Below, piece after piece: positions 9,366 to 21,416 of a stretch of 64,000 nucleotides of DNA (positions are counted from its first letter, which is position 1; each line of letters begins with the position of its first letter). The notes beneath the pieces are model-generated. The model was not told where the DNA came from and did not search any database. It saw only the letters and a program-made list of their open reading frames with translations. The position numbers and the translations under genes were made by a program. Source of the DNA: Pseudomonas gozinkensis (GTDB lineage: Bacteria; Pseudomonadota; Gammaproteobacteria; Pseudomonadales; Pseudomonadaceae); assembly GCF_014863585.1 (NCBI RefSeq), contig NZ_CP062253.1, positions 248,001 through 312,000 on the forward strand. Direction: 5' to 3'.

Positions 9366-9419
9366 GGGCAACGCGGCCGAAGGGGCCTAGCCTGTGCCTC
9401 TGATCAATCGAGGTGTGCC

Positions 9420-10100
9420 ATGCGTTTGCTGGTCGTAGAAGATGAAGCCAAAACCGCGAATTTCCTCGCCAAAGGGCTGGGCGAGTCGGGTTTTGCCGTG
9501 GATGTGGCACTGAATGGCCTCGACGGGCGCTACTTCATCGAGCAGCAGGCATATGACCTGATCATCCTCGACGTGATGCTGCCGGGCCTCAACGGCTGGC
9601 AATTGCTGCAGCTGATCCGTCAGCGTGGCGCCACGCCGGTGCTATTCCTGACAGCGAAGGACGCTATCGAAGACCGCGTGCGTGGCCTCGAACTGGGGGC
9701 CGACGACTATTTGCTCAAGCCATTCGCCTTCGCCGAACTGCTGGCGCGGGTGCGCACGTTGTTGCGGCGTGGGCCGATGCGCGAAGCCGAGTCGTACAGC
9801 ATCGCCGATCTGGAAATCGACGTGCTGCGCCGCCGGGTCAGCCGTGGAGGTCAGCGCATCGCCCTGACCAACAAGGAATTCGCCCTGCTGCATTTGCTCG
9901 CCAGCCGACAGGGTGAAGTGCTGTCGCGCACGCTGATCGCTTCGCAGGTGTGGAACCTGAATTTCGACAGCGACACCAACATGGTCGAAGTCGCGGTGCG
10001 TCGGCTGCGTTCGAAAGTCGACGATCCGTACATGCCCAAACTGATCCACACCGTGCGCGGGGTCGGCTATCAACTCGAAGCACCCGACGATGCGCGCTAG
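9420..10100 (+). CDS. OmpR-family response regulator (HprR/CopR/CusR-like)
   Basis: A 226-residue regulator with a receiver domain (1-115; acidic pocket VVEDEA, phospho-acceptor D51 in [10 protein letters not shown], conserved LTAKD lysine) and an OmpR winged helix (about 125-222; [39 protein letters not shown]). It groups with the heavy-metal/HOCl regulators CusR, CopR and HprR. ATG 9420 begins the receiver directly; the longer frame from 9222 covers the operator and is rejected. Its end overlaps the sensor kinase start by 11 bases. Given hiuH and the box at 9350, an HprR-like oxidative-stress role is more likely than copper. Confidence 0.93.
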   Translation: MRLLVVEDEAKTANFLAKGLGESGFAVDVALNGLDGRYFIEQQAYDLIILDVMLPGLNGWQLLQLIRQRGATPVLFLTAKDAIEDRVRGLELGADDYLLKPFAFAELLARVRTLLRRGPMREAESYSIADLEIDVLRRRVSRGGQRIALTNKEFALLHLLASRQGEVLSRTLIASQVWNLNFDSDTNMVEVAVRRLRSKVDDPYMPKLIHTVRGVGYQLEAPDDAR

Positions 10101-11475
10101 ATCCATTGCCTGGCGCCTGGCCCTGGCGTTCGCGGCAGTCTGCGCGTTGGTGCTCAGCGCGATTGGCGTGTTCCTGTATCGCTCGCTGGCCTCGGAAATC
10201 GCCTGGCGCGACGACATGGCGTTGCTCGGTCGTCTGGAACAGGTGCGCGCGCTGCTCGCCGACAGCGACAGCCTCGACGCCTTGCAGGCCCGGCCACGGC
10301 TGTACCAGAACATGCTCGGCAACCTCGACAGTCTGCTGCTGGTGCAACGCGCGGACGGCTCGAGTGTGATCACGATCAACCCTCGCCAACGCGCACTGCC
10401 AACCGTGCAGGCCATCCCCCGGGAGCAACCTCCACAACGCCGTGATGTGCTGACCTGGCAGGCGGCGGACGGTGTCGAGCTAGCCCTGTTGTCAGGTCAG
10501 GCCCAAGGGCCGAACGGTGAAGCGCTGACCGTGATCGCCGGCAAGGTGCTGAGCGAGCGCGAGCAGATGCTCGGCAGCTATCGCCTGCGCTTGTATCTGG
10601 CCGTCGGCCTTGGTGCCGTACTCGCATTCACGCTGGGCCTGGTGCTGTTGCGCCGAGGCTTGCGGCCTCTGCGCAAGCTCAGTGAAGCGCTGCGCGGCAT
10701 CGACTTGCGCAGCCTTGACCAACGCGTTCCCACCGTCGGCACGCCAGCGGAATTGCTGGAGCCGGTGCACGCGCTGAACGGCATGCTGGTGCGGCTGGAC
10801 GACGGTTTCCAGCGTCTCTCACAGTTTTCCGCCGACCTCGCCCACGAAATCCGCACGCCCCTGCACACCTTGCTCGCCAGCAACGGCCAGGCACTGAATT
10901 ACCCGCGCAGCAGCACCGAGTATCAGGAAGTGCTGGCGTCGAACATGGAAGAGTTCGAACGGCTCAAGCGCATGGCCGAGAATCTGATGTTTCTCGCTCG
11001 CGCCGAGCAGGCCGAGCGAGCGCTCGATCTGCGCATGCTCAAGCTGCAGGAAATCGGCGATGAGTTGTGCGACTACTTCGAGGCCTTGGCCGATGATCGG
11101 GGAATCCGTCTCGAAAACACGTTCAGCGGAGAATTGCTGGCGGACCAGCAACTGCTGCAACGCGCCTTGGGCAATCTGCTGGCCAACGCGGTACGCCATG
11201 CCCATGCCGGCTCGGTCATCAGCCTGTGCCGGCGCGATGAACCGGGCCTGTGCTGGCTGCAGGTGCACAACCTCGGCCCGGTCATCGCAGATGAGCATCT
11301 GGGCAAACTGTTCGATCGCTTCTACCGCGTCGACCCGTCCCGCGCCGAACCGGGAGATTCCGGCGGCCTGGGACTGGCGATCGTGCAGTCGATCATGCAA
11401 TTGCATGGGGGGCGGGTGCGGGTCAGCAGTGGTGCAACGGGTACGGTTTTTGAGCTTGGATTTGCAGCGATCTGA
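10090..11475 (+). CDS. Sensor histidine kinase (HprS/CusS-like)
   Basis: Membrane sensor partner of the preceding response regulator. The 461-residue protein has two membrane helices (about 8-30 and 167-188) enclosing a periplasmic domain of about 135 residues, a HAMP linker (190-240), the phospho-acceptor H252 in [17 protein letters not shown], and an ATP-binding domain with N box ([12 protein letters not shown]), [11 protein letters not shown] box and [12 protein letters not shown] box. The periplasmic part has no obvious His-rich copper cluster. The start overlaps the regulator gene, so the two are translated together. Confidence 0.93.
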   Translation: MRARSIAWRLALAFAAVCALVLSAIGVFLYRSLASEIAWRDDMALLGRLEQVRALLADSDSLDALQARPRLYQNMLGNLDSLLLVQRADGSSVITINPRQRALPTVQAIPREQPPQRRDVLTWQAADGVELALLSGQAQGPNGEALTVIAGKVLSEREQMLGSYRLRLYLAVGLGAVLAFTLGLVLLRRGLRPLRKLSEALRGIDLRSLDQRVPTVGTPAELLEPVHALNGMLVRLDDGFQRLSQFSADLAHEIRTPLHTLLASNGQALNYPRSSTEYQEVLASNMEEFERLKRMAENLMFLARAEQAERALDLRMLKLQEIGDELCDYFEALADDRGIRLENTFSGELLADQQLLQRALGNLLANAVRHAHAGSVISLCRRDEPGLCWLQVHNLGPVIADEHLGKLFDRFYRVDPSRAEPGDSGGLGLAIVQSIMQLHGGRVRVSSGATGTVFELGFAAI

Positions 11476-11480
11476 ATGGC

Positions 11481-11576
11481 CTCTTCGCGGGCAAGCCCGC
11501 TCCCACAGTAGTCGAGATGTGACACGGATTTTTGTGCGCCCCAATCCTTGTGGGAGCGGGCTTGCCCGCGAAGAGG
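11481..11576. repeat. REP doublet (GCGGGCTTGCCCGC type)
   Basis: Inverted pair, CTCTTCGCGGGCAAGCCCGC and its reverse complement, in the gap between the convergent sensor-kinase and AraC genes. Confidence 0.9.
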
Positions 11577-11606
11577 CTGGTCGATTCAGTACAAATTCCA
11601 GGCCCG

Positions 11607-12611
11607 TCAGCGCAACTGATCCCGAAACTGCCCCGGCGTCATCCCCGTCCAGCGCTTGAACGCGCGACTGAAGCTGCTGGTGTCGGCAAATCCCAACAGA
11701 TAACTGACCTCGCTCAGCGAGCATTGCGGATCGCGCAGGTGCAGCAGGGCGAGGTTCTCGCGGCTTTCATTCAGCAAGGTGTCGAAACGACAACCCTCGT
11801 CCGCCAGATGCCGTTGCAGGCTGCGCAGGCTCAGGTGCAGGGCCTGGGCGATGCGTTCGGCGCTGGGTTCGCCTTCGGGCAGTTGTTCTTCGATGGCGTC
11901 GCGTACCTTGCGCTCCCAGGTCAGCGGCTTGAGCTGGGCGAGGGTGCGTTTGAGCACCGCTTCGTTGTGCTCGGCCAGTTCCGGGTTGGCGTCGTCGAGG
12001 TGGCTGTCGAAGTCGGTGAGGGCGAATTCGATGCGGTCTTCTTCGGCGGAAAAATGCACCGGCGAGCGGAACACCTTGTGCCATTGATGCGCATCGGCCG
12101 GTTCCGGGCGGCGCAGGTACACCGCCAATGGTGCGTAGTCGCGGCCCAGGCGATTGCGGCAGGTGCGCACGTATATCGCGGCGAAGGCGTCGATGGCTTC
12201 GAAGGCCGGGGCCGGGTTGTCGGCCGGAATTTTCAGGCGAAACCGATAGCGGTCATCCATGCGAGTCAGTTCCAGTTCCAGCGCGTCGCTGACCACCTGG
12301 TGATAACGCACGATCCGCTCGAACACTTCCCGCAGGCTGCCGCTGGCCACCAACGCATAGCCCAATGCGTGAAACGTCGTAGGGCTGACGAACCGCGACA
12401 CCCGCAAACCGATCGCCGGATCACCGCTGACCTGCACCGCGATTTCCCACAGGCGGGTGGTCGCGGACAGCGGATAGCGTGCGTTCGGGTCGTCCATCAG
12501 TTGCGGATCGAGCCCGGCCTGCTGGCACAGGGCAGTGCTGTCCAGCCCCAGCGCGTCGAGTTGCTTGCGCAGGGCACGGGTCCAGCTGGCGAGAGAAGTC
12601 GGTTCCTTCAT
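11607..12611 (-). CDS. AraC-family regulator with arabinose-binding-type N-terminal domain
   Basis: A 334-residue regulator. The N-terminal part (about 15-210) matches the OruR/ArgR-like AraC group (LGLDSTALCQQAGLDPQLMDDPNARYPLS and SRFVSPTTFHALGYALVASG, each a single stretch in the sequence), usually ligand-sensing. The C-terminal 100 residues carry two helix-turn-helix units (AERIAQALHLSLRSLQRHL and LSEVSYLLGFADTSSFSRAF, then KRWTGMTPGQFR). It is divergent from the desaturase gene with about 100 bases between, so it probably controls that gene in response to a lipid or fatty-acid signal; the ligand is unknown. Confidence 0.9.
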   Translation of the reverse strand: MKEPTSLASWTRALRKQLDALGLDSTALCQQAGLDPQLMDDPNARYPLSATTRLWEIAVQVSGDPAIGLRVSRFVSPTTFHALGYALVASGSLREVFERIVRYHQVVSDALELELTRMDDRYRFRLKIPADNPAPAFEAIDAFAAIYVRTCRNRLGRDYAPLAVYLRRPEPADAHQWHKVFRSPVHFSAEEDRIEFALTDFDSHLDDANPELAEHNEAVLKRTLAQLKPLTWERKVRDAIEEQLPEGEPSAERIAQALHLSLRSLQRHLADEGCRFDTLLNESRENLALLHLRDPQCSLSEVSYLLGFADTSSFSRAFKRWTGMTPGQFRDQLR

Positions 12612-12711
12612 GCTGATTGGCGCTTCCGGTCAACAGGTTGGCGTTCTCGGCTACCGCGTTCGGAATCCGCGCGGGGCAGGATACGAACATCAATAACCAG
12701 AGGATGGAAGC

Positions 12712-13785
12712 ATGGACCGTACTTCTGCAAGTCCCCAGCGACACAATGCTGCCCAGCGATCAGCGCATATTCGCGAAGTGGTGCTGGAGAAGGGCGTCGA
12801 GCTGCGCGAGCGCTACCCGATACTCAAGCATCAGGATGCCCTCGGTGCGGGGATTCTGGCCTTTGCCCTGGCCGGGATGATCGGTTCGGCGGCGCTCTAT
12901 ATCACCGGGCACATGGCGTGGTGGGTGTGTCTGTTGCTCAACGCGTTTTTCGCTTCGCTGACCCATGAGCTCGAACACGACCTGATTCACAGCATGTATT
13001 TCCGCAAACAGCGAATGCCGCACAACCTGATGATGGGCCTGGTGTGGCTGGCGCGGCCGAGCACGATCAACCCGTGGATCCGCCGTCATTTGCACCTCAA
13101 TCATCACAAGGTGTCCGGCACCGAAACCGACATGGAAGAACGGGCGATCACCAATGGCGAACCGTGGGGTTTTGCGCGGTTGCTGATGGTCGGCGACAAC
13201 GTGATGTCGGCGTTCATCCGCATGCTGCGGGCCAAGACCTGGGCGCATAAATTCAGCATCATCAAACGTACCTTGAAGGTCTACGCACCGCTGGCGCTGG
13301 TGCATTGGGGCGCGTGGTATGTGTTTCTCGGGTTCCACGCGGCCAATGGCATCGCTTACTTGATGGGCTCGCCGATTGAATGGTCGGCGACCACGTTGTC
13401 GGTGATGCAAGTGATCGATATTGCCGCCGTGGTGATCATCGGCCCGAACGTGTTGCGCACCTTCTGCCTGCACTTCATCAGTTCGAACATGCATTACTAC
13501 GGGGATGTGGAGCCGGGCAATGTGCTTCAGCAATGCCAGGTGTTGAACCCGTGGTGGCTGTGGCCGTTGCAGGCGTTTTGCTTCAACTTTGGCAGCAGTC
13601 ACGGGATTCATCATTTTGTGGTGAAGGAGCCGTTTTACATTCGCCAGTTGACGGTGCCGGTGGCGCATAAGGTGATGCGGGAGATGGGGGTTCGGTTCAA
13701 CGATTTCGGGACGTTCGGAAGAGCGAACCGGTTTGTTCGCAAGAATGAATTGGTGCAGGAAGAGGTGTGCACTGTCCGGGCTTGA
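12712..13785 (+). CDS. Membrane fatty acid desaturase/hydroxylase family protein
   Basis: A 357-residue membrane di-iron enzyme. Histidine boxes are HELEHDLIH (about 85-93), HLHLNHHK (about 126-133) and SHGIHHF (about 300-306), separated by hydrophobic spans, as in the fatty acid desaturase/alkane hydroxylase superfamily. The exact substrate cannot be read from sequence. A GAGG/GGAAG purine run precedes the ATG. It differs from the partial desA at the window start in box wording and length. The divergent AraC gene suggests inducible expression. Confidence 0.88.
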   Translation: MDRTSASPQRHNAAQRSAHIREVVLEKGVELRERYPILKHQDALGAGILAFALAGMIGSAALYITGHMAWWVCLLLNAFFASLTHELEHDLIHSMYFRKQRMPHNLMMGLVWLARPSTINPWIRRHLHLNHHKVSGTETDMEERAITNGEPWGFARLLMVGDNVMSAFIRMLRAKTWAHKFSIIKRTLKVYAPLALVHWGAWYVFLGFHAANGIAYLMGSPIEWSATTLSVMQVIDIAAVVIIGPNVLRTFCLHFISSNMHYYGDVEPGNVLQQCQVLNPWWLWPLQAFCFNFGSSHGIHHFVVKEPFYIRQLTVPVAHKVMREMGVRFNDFGTFGRANRFVRKNELVQEEVCTVRA

Positions 13786-13800
13786 TGCGTGAGCTTGATG

Positions 13801-13895
13801 GCCTCTTCGCTGGCAAGCCAGCTCCCACAGGTTTCTGTGTCATTCAAAGGATTTGTGAACGACATTGAACCTTGTGGGAGCTGGCTTGCCAGCGA
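13801..13895. repeat. REP doublet (GCTGGCTTGCCAGC type)
   Basis: Inverted pair, CTTCGCTGGCAAGCCAGCTC and its reverse complement, between the convergent desaturase and atsA genes. The central stem differs from the GCGAGC and GCGGGC types elsewhere in the window. Confidence 0.9.
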
Positions 13896-13915
13896 TAGCG
13901 GTGGTTCTGGCAGTA

Positions 13916-16352
<2,437 letters not shown>

Positions 16353-16356
<4 letters not shown>

Positions 16357-17951
16357 GCGTGTCTCCAGCGGGTCGCGCGGATTTCCAGGCGTTGGCCAAT
16401 GAGGTTGAGCAGGGCGCCGGTGAGGCCGACCAGCAGCATCCCGGCCATGATCAGGTCCATGCGCAGCAGTTGTTGGGCGCCGATCATCTGGCTGCCGATG
16501 CCGCCATTGGACGGCATGAAATATTCGGCGCCGATGGTGCCGAGCCAGGCGTAGATCAGGCTCAGGCGCAGGCCGGCGAAAATCCCCGGCGCGGCGCCCG
16601 GCAACACCAGTCGGCGCAGGCGTTGGGCGAGGCTCAGGCGCAGCACCTGCGCGGCCTCGTTGAGCTGCGGTGAGAGGTTGGCGACGCTGCGTTGAGTCGC
16701 GACAAACAATGGAAAGAAAGCGGCGAGGGCGACGAACACCCACTTCGCCAGTTCGCCCAGACCGAACCACGCGGTCAGCAGCGGCACCCAGGCGAAAATC
16801 GCGATCTGGCGCAGGGCGGCAAGAGTCGGGCCGAGCACGCGTTCGCTGGTGCGCGACAGACCCAGGAGCAGGCCCAAAACGAGGCCGAGGCCACCACCAA
16901 TCAACAAGCCGCCGAGTGTGCGTCCCAGGCTCAGGGCCATGCCCGAGATCAACGTGCCGTCGAGCAATCCGTTTTTCGTCGCCTCAAGCACTACCCACGG
17001 GCTGACCAGAATGTTGGCATCGATCCATTGCTGATCGACCGCCAGTTGCCACAACGCAAACAGCGCCAGTGGCAGCAGCCACGGCTGCACGCGCTGCCAG
17101 CCTTCATAGCGTGGGCCGCGACGAATTTCCGCCGTGGCCGGGTGCGGCCAGCGCACCAGTTTTTTGTCCAGCAGGCCGATGCCGCGATCCATCGCCACGC
17201 CGATCAGACCGATCACCACGATGCACACGAACACGATATCGAGCATGAACAGCTGCCGGGCCCAGACCATCAGGTAACCGATGCCTTCGCTGGAGGCCAG
17301 CAGCTCGACGGCAAGCAGCGAAGTCCAGCCAGCGGCCAGCGCCAGACGCACGCCCGCCATGAACGCCGGGAGGGCGGCAGGCAGCACCAGTCGGCGGATC
17401 AACAGGTGTGGCGGCAAACGTAAAACAGCGGCGGCTTCACGCAGTTTCGGTTGCGCATCGCGCACGCCGACCAGCGTGTGCAGGGTGACCGGCACCACGA
17501 TGGCCTTGACCAGCACCACCAGTTTCAGCACTTCGCCGATGCCGAAAAACACCATGAACAACGGAATCCACGCCAGCGTCGGCACCTGGGCCAAGCCGGC
17601 GAAAGTCGGGAAGATCAGGCGTTCGAGACGACGGCTGAAGCCAAGTGCCGCACCGAGTACGGCACCGGCTGAAACGCCCGCCAGCAGGCCCCAGAACAAC
17701 CGTTGCAGGCTGATCCACAAGTGACTCCACAACTCGCCCTGGGATAGCTCGATCGCGCTGTTCCACACCAGTGACGGCGCCGGCAGGATCTGTTCGCTCA
17801 TCCATTGATTGCGCGCCGCCAGCCACCACAGGGCGAACAGTCCGAGCGGTAATATCCAGGGTAAAACGCGGTGGCTCAGGCTTGGCCAGGTGCGCCGGCT
17901 TTTCAACGGCGGTGCGGCCAGTGGCAGACTGAGCAGGGATTCACGGGCCAT
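16353..17951 (-). CDS. atsB: AtsB, fused double ABC permease for sulfate esters
   Basis: Inner-membrane channel of the AtsRBC importer. At 532 residues it is about twice a normal SsuC/TauC permease and holds two copies of the permease domain: the first (about 30-260) with EAA loop EAAAVLRLPPHLLIRRLVLP, the second (about 290-525) with EAAQVLRLSLAQRLRRLVLP. A polar linker around residues 262-280 joins them. This fusion is also known for AtsB of P. putida. AGGTCACC precedes the ATG. It is the first gene of atsB-atsC-atsA, divergent from atsR. Confidence 0.94.
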
Positions 17952-18254
17952 GGTGACCTCCGTTGTCGGGTTGGATCGAGTCAGAGGAATTAGCTAAAAA
18001 CCAATAGTTATAAGTGAGTTGGAAAATAATCATTTTGGAGATAAGCAGCGCCATTTAAGGCCTCCAGCCCTTCGCGCATCCAATGCATTCGAAGAATATT
18101 TTCGATGCTCTCCATGCATACGGCCCTGCATGTCCCGACTTTGCTGACTTAGCGTGAAAAGCTATAAAAATGTGCTTTTTAAGTATTTAAGCGCTGATGC
18201 GGATTGCGCCTACTTTCGGCTCCTCAATGCCCGTCGTGATCAGGAGCCGCACCC
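17952..18254. promoter_or_regulatory. Divergent control region of atsB and atsR
   Basis: A 303-base AT-rich gap between divergent genes. It holds a near-perfect palindrome CGAAGAATATTTTCG at 18090-18104, two AATGCAT/CATGCAT words nearby (18082-18088, 18113-18118), and AT-rich stretches at both ends (GGAAAATAATCATTTTGG near 18022; CTATAAAAATGTGCTTTTTA near 18164) that could be -10/-35 or CysB-type regions. No gene was seen in it. Confidence 0.5.
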
Positions 18255-19268
18255 ATGAACCTTCCCTTCAAACGTGTCATCAGTCTGTTTGCCGCGCCGG
18301 CACTGGCGGGTCTGCTGGCGTTCAGCGTCCACGCCGACGAGCTCAAGGAAATCCGGATTGCCGTGCCTGATCTGAGCGCCGGCACCCAGCACAGTGGCGG
18401 CGGAATCGTGGACGTATTGCGCGATCAGCAGATCTTCGAAAAGGCCTTCGCCGATCAGGGCATCAAGATTCAGTGGAGCTTTTTCAAGGGCGCTGGACCT
18501 GTGATCAACGAGGCGTTCGCCAACGGCCAGGTGGACCTGGCCTATCTGGGGGATCTGGCGGCCATCATCGGCAAGTCCAACGGTCTGGATACGCGCCTGC
18601 TCAGCGCCAGCGCCCGGGGTGTGAAGCAATACCTGGGTGTGGTGCCGGGTTCGGGGATCAAGACGCTGCAGGATCTCAAAGGCAAGCGCGTGGCGATCTT
18701 CCGGGGCACCGCGACCCAGTTGTCGTTCGATGCGGCGCTGGCCAGCGTGGGCCTGAGCGAGAAGGACGTGAAAGTGATCAACCTCGATTTCAACGCAGCG
18801 GTTGCCGCGTTGGCGGCGAAGCAGATCGATGCGTCGTGGGGCAGCTCCGGTCTGACTGCCTTGCAGGCCAAGGGCCTGGCCGAACTGCCCCTGAACACCA
18901 AAGACCTCGGCGGCGCCGGCAGCGTGCAGTCGGTACTGGTGGGCACCGGCAACTTTGTCGACGGGCATCCGGAAGTCGTCGCGAAGCTGCTCAAGGCGCA
19001 GCAACAAGCAGTGCAGTGGCTGACGCAGGACAGCAACAAGGACGCCTACGTGCAACTGGTCTCGGGGCTGGCGAGCTATCCGCCGGTCATCCTCACCCGG
19101 GATCTGAAGGATCAGAACCTGAGTGAAGTGTTCCCGTCGACACTGGATCCGCTGTTCCTCGAAAACCTGCAGGGCAAGGTGGATCTGGCGGCGCAGCAGA
19201 AGCTGATTCGCAAGCCGTTCAAGGTGAACGAGTGGGTGGCGCCCGAGCTGGCGGCTGCGAAGCTCTGA
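18255..19268 (+). CDS. atsR: AtsR, periplasmic sulfate-ester-binding protein
   Basis: Binds sulfate esters for AtsBC. The 337-residue protein has a Sec signal (cut near SVHADELKE), then the SsuA/TauA/NMT1-like fold: IRIAVPDLSAGTQHSGGGI, QWSFFKGAGPVINEAFANG, DLAYLGDLAAIIGKSNG and VAIFRGTATQLSFDAALAS. AGGAG lies 8 bases before the ATG. It is divergent from atsB. The short hairpin at 19277-19306 follows the gene, so it is probably transcribed alone. Confidence 0.92.
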   Translation: MNLPFKRVISLFAAPALAGLLAFSVHADELKEIRIAVPDLSAGTQHSGGGIVDVLRDQQIFEKAFADQGIKIQWSFFKGAGPVINEAFANGQVDLAYLGDLAAIIGKSNGLDTRLLSASARGVKQYLGVVPGSGIKTLQDLKGKRVAIFRGTATQLSFDAALASVGLSEKDVKVINLDFNAAVAALAAKQIDASWGSSGLTALQAKGLAELPLNTKDLGGAGSVQSVLVGTGNFVDGHPEVVAKLLKAQQQAVQWLTQDSNKDAYVQLVSGLASYPPVILTRDLKDQNLSEVFPSTLDPLFLENLQGKVDLAAQQKLIRKPFKVNEWVAPELAAAKL

Positions 19269-19276
19269 GTCATGCG

Positions 19277-19306
19277 GTCATTCCCGCGCAGAGCGTGGGA
19301 ATGACC
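19277..19306. repeat. Short hairpin, single arm pair of the GTTCCCACGC repeat family
   Basis: GGTCATTCCC and GGGAATGACC flank CGCGCAGAGCGT between the convergent atsR and LysR genes. It resembles one end of the longer repeat family and may serve as a transcript end, but has no T-run. Confidence 0.6.
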
Positions 19307-19307
19307 C

Positions 19308-20228
19308 TCAAACCGCGACGCTGATGGCCTGTTTATCCACCGCCACCAGCGTCTCGATCATCGCCCGCGCCGCCGGTGACAGCCGGAATCCCGTGCGGCT
19401 GACGATCCCGCACCGTGCATTCATGCTCTCCAGGTTCTGCGGCAGATTGCGCCAGTGCAGCAGCGCCAGCGAGCCCTGGGCGATGTCTTCGACAAACGCT
19501 TCCTCGGTGCCCACGCCAATCGCGTTGGATTGCAGCACCACTTTCACCAGTGCCGGAAAATGCTCGGTCTCGATGGTTGGGGAAAAATCGATCCGGCCGC
19601 TGAGGTTCGCCAGCAGTTTGCGAATGCCCGGCGGGATCAGCGTGGTCGCCAGCGGGTAGTCGAACATGTCGTTGGTCGACAGGCTTTCCTTGGCTAGCAG
19701 CGGATGCCCCGGCCGGCAGAAAAATACTCCGCGCTTGGGCGTCAGCGGCTGGGTCTGGAAGTTTGGGTCGGACTCGAAATGGCGGATGTCGGCGATGAAG
19801 AATTCGATCTCTTCGCGGCTCAGGGCGCGGCTGAGTTTTTCCCAGTTATCCACCTGAAAGCAGGTGCGCACTTTCGGGTGCGCATTGATGAATTGCGCCA
19901 CCGCGTCCGGCACCAGTTTCACCGCCGGCGCCGGGCCACAACCGAAGTGCAGTTCGCCAGCGTCGAGCTTGGTCATTTGCGTCACTTCGGCGCTGAGCAA
20001 TGCCGCGCCCTGTACCAGCGTCAGGGCGTGTTGCAGCACCACCTGGCCTTCGGGTGTGGGGCGCAGATCCTTGTTGCCGCGATCCACCAGCACGCAGCCG
20101 AACTCCTGCTCCAGCCCTTGAATGCTGCGGCTGAACGCCGGTTGAGTGATGCCCATGGCGTCGGCCGCGCGGACAAAACTGCGGTGTTCGTTGAGGGCGA
20201 TGAAGTAGCGCAACTGGCGAAGATCCAT
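19308..20228 (-). CDS. LysR-family regulator, divergent from atsK
   Basis: A 306-residue LysR protein: N-terminal winged helix (MDLRQLRYFIALNEHRSFVR, AADAMGITQPAFSRSIQGLE) and an effector domain with GELHFGCGPAPAVKLVPDAV and FFCRPGHPL. It is a clear paralogue of the LysR gene at 23244-24188 (same FGCGPAP, FF-AD-RHFE-DP, FCR-GHPL words). The start at 20228 gives the usual MDLRQL beginning; an ATG five codons earlier is possible. Its place next to atsK suggests control of sulfate-ester use. The inducer is unknown. Confidence 0.9.
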   Translation of the reverse strand: MDLRQLRYFIALNEHRSFVRAADAMGITQPAFSRSIQGLEQEFGCVLVDRGNKDLRPTPEGQVVLQHALTLVQGAALLSAEVTQMTKLDAGELHFGCGPAPAVKLVPDAVAQFINAHPKVRTCFQVDNWEKLSRALSREEIEFFIADIRHFESDPNFQTQPLTPKRGVFFCRPGHPLLAKESLSTNDMFDYPLATTLIPPGIRKLLANLSGRIDFSPTIETEHFPALVKVVLQSNAIGVGTEEAFVEDIAQGSLALLHWRNLPQNLESMNARCGIVSRTGFRLSPAARAMIETLVAVDKQAISVAV

Positions 20229-20243
20229 ATGCTTTTCCGGCAT

Positions 20244-20408
20244 CCTAAAAATAGCTCGAAGGCATTTGCGACGAGGTTGCTTGAGGTTTTAAATGCAAGC
20301 TCTTATTCCGTCAACGAAGCATGCGAATATCTATTAGATGTAAATGGAATATAGATAGAGCGTTGTTTCGCTGCCGTCCAACCGCAAGCAGTCGATGAGG
20401 GTCTACCC
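20244..20408. promoter_or_regulatory. Control region of atsK and its divergent LysR gene
   Basis: This AT-rich gap holds TTATTCC at 20303-20309 and GGAATAT at 20346-20352, two oppositely oriented copies of a core that recurs at other sulfur promoters in the window (28047, 30295, 30326, 31994, 52302, 56011). GCATGCGAATATCTATTAGA lies between them. Binding of CysB and/or the LysR product is inferred. Confidence 0.45.
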
Positions 20409-21329
20409 ATGAGCAATGCCGCACTCGCTGTAAAACCCGCTGTCCACGCGCTGGACATTCATCCGGTGGCCGGCCGTATCGGCGCCGAAATCCGTGGCGT
20501 GCACCTGTCCGGTGAGCTGGATGCCGCGACGGTTGAAGCCATTCAACAGGCGCTGATCCAGTACAAGGTCGTGTTCTTCCGCGAGCAGACCCAGCTCGAC
20601 GATCAACGTCAGGAAGCCTTCGCGCATCTGCTCGGCGAGCCGGTGGCGCACCCGACCGTGCCGTCCCGCGAGGGCACCCGTTACCTGCTGGAGCTGGACG
20701 GCGCCGAAGGGCAGCGCGCCAACTCCTGGCACACCGACGTGACCTTCGTCGATGCCTACCCGAAAGCGTCCATCCTGCGCTCGGTGGTGGCTCCGGCGTT
20801 CGGCGGCGACACCCTCTGGGCGAACACCGCGACGGCGTACAACGAACTGCCGACCGAATTGCGTGAGCTGGCAGACAAACTGGTGGCCGTGCACAGCAAC
20901 GAGTACGACTACGCCGCCGTGAAGCCGGACGTTTCGGCCGAGAAGCTTGAGCGCTATCGGAAGATCTTCACCTCGACCGTTTACGAGACCGAGCATCCGG
21001 TGGTTCGCGTACACCCGATCAGCGGCGAAAAGAGCTTGTTGCTCGGGCATTTCGTCAAGCGCATCAAGGGTTATTCCCAGGCTGATTCAGCGCACTTGTT
21101 TGGCTTGTTGCAAAGTCATGTGATCCGCCAGGAGAACGTCGTGCGCTGGCGCTGGAAGGCCGGGGATGTGGCGATCTGGGATAACCGTTCGACGCAGCAT
21201 TATGCGATTGATGATTACGGCACTCAGGATCGGGTGGTGCGTCGGGTGACGCTGAAAGGGGAGGTGCCGGTCGGGGCTTCGGGGCAGCGTAGTCAGACCG
21301 TCAAAGGCGCTGAAATCGTTGGCGTCTGA
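20409..21329 (+). CDS. atsK: Alkylsulfatase AtsK (Fe(II)/2-oxoglutarate dioxygenase)
   Basis: Oxidises alkyl sulfate esters with O2 and 2-oxoglutarate, giving aldehyde, succinate and sulfate. The 306-residue protein is TauD-family. Iron ligands H108 and D110 (NSWHTDVTF) and H264 (STQHYAIDDY), and the 2-oxoglutarate arginine R275, fall at the same positions as in AtsK of P. putida S-313; the N-terminal HPVAGRIGAEIRGVHLS is also near identical by recall. GAGGGTCTACCC precedes the ATG. The enzyme is cytosolic and supplied by AtsRBC. Confidence 0.95.
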   Translation: MSNAALAVKPAVHALDIHPVAGRIGAEIRGVHLSGELDAATVEAIQQALIQYKVVFFREQTQLDDQRQEAFAHLLGEPVAHPTVPSREGTRYLLELDGAEGQRANSWHTDVTFVDAYPKASILRSVVAPAFGGDTLWANTATAYNELPTELRELADKLVAVHSNEYDYAAVKPDVSAEKLERYRKIFTSTVYETEHPVVRVHPISGEKSLLLGHFVKRIKGYSQADSAHLFGLLQSHVIRQENVVRWRWKAGDVAIWDNRSTQHYAIDDYGTQDRVVRRVTLKGEVPVGASGQRSQTVKGAEIVGV

Positions 21330-21337
21330 TCGGGCCT

Positions 21338-21409
21338 CATCGCGAGCAAGCTCGCTCCCACAAGTTTGCGGTGCACGCAAATTCTGTGGGAGCTGGCTTG
21401 CCAGCGATG
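21338..21409. repeat. Mixed REP doublet (GCGAGC arm with GCTGGC arm)
   Basis: The left unit is ATCGCGAGCAAGCTCGCTCC, the right unit is GTGGGAGCTGGCTTGCCAGC. The two arms belong to different REP subtypes, unlike the matched doublets elsewhere. It lies between the convergent atsK and sulfatase genes. Confidence 0.85.
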
Positions 21410-21416
21410 CCTTTAA

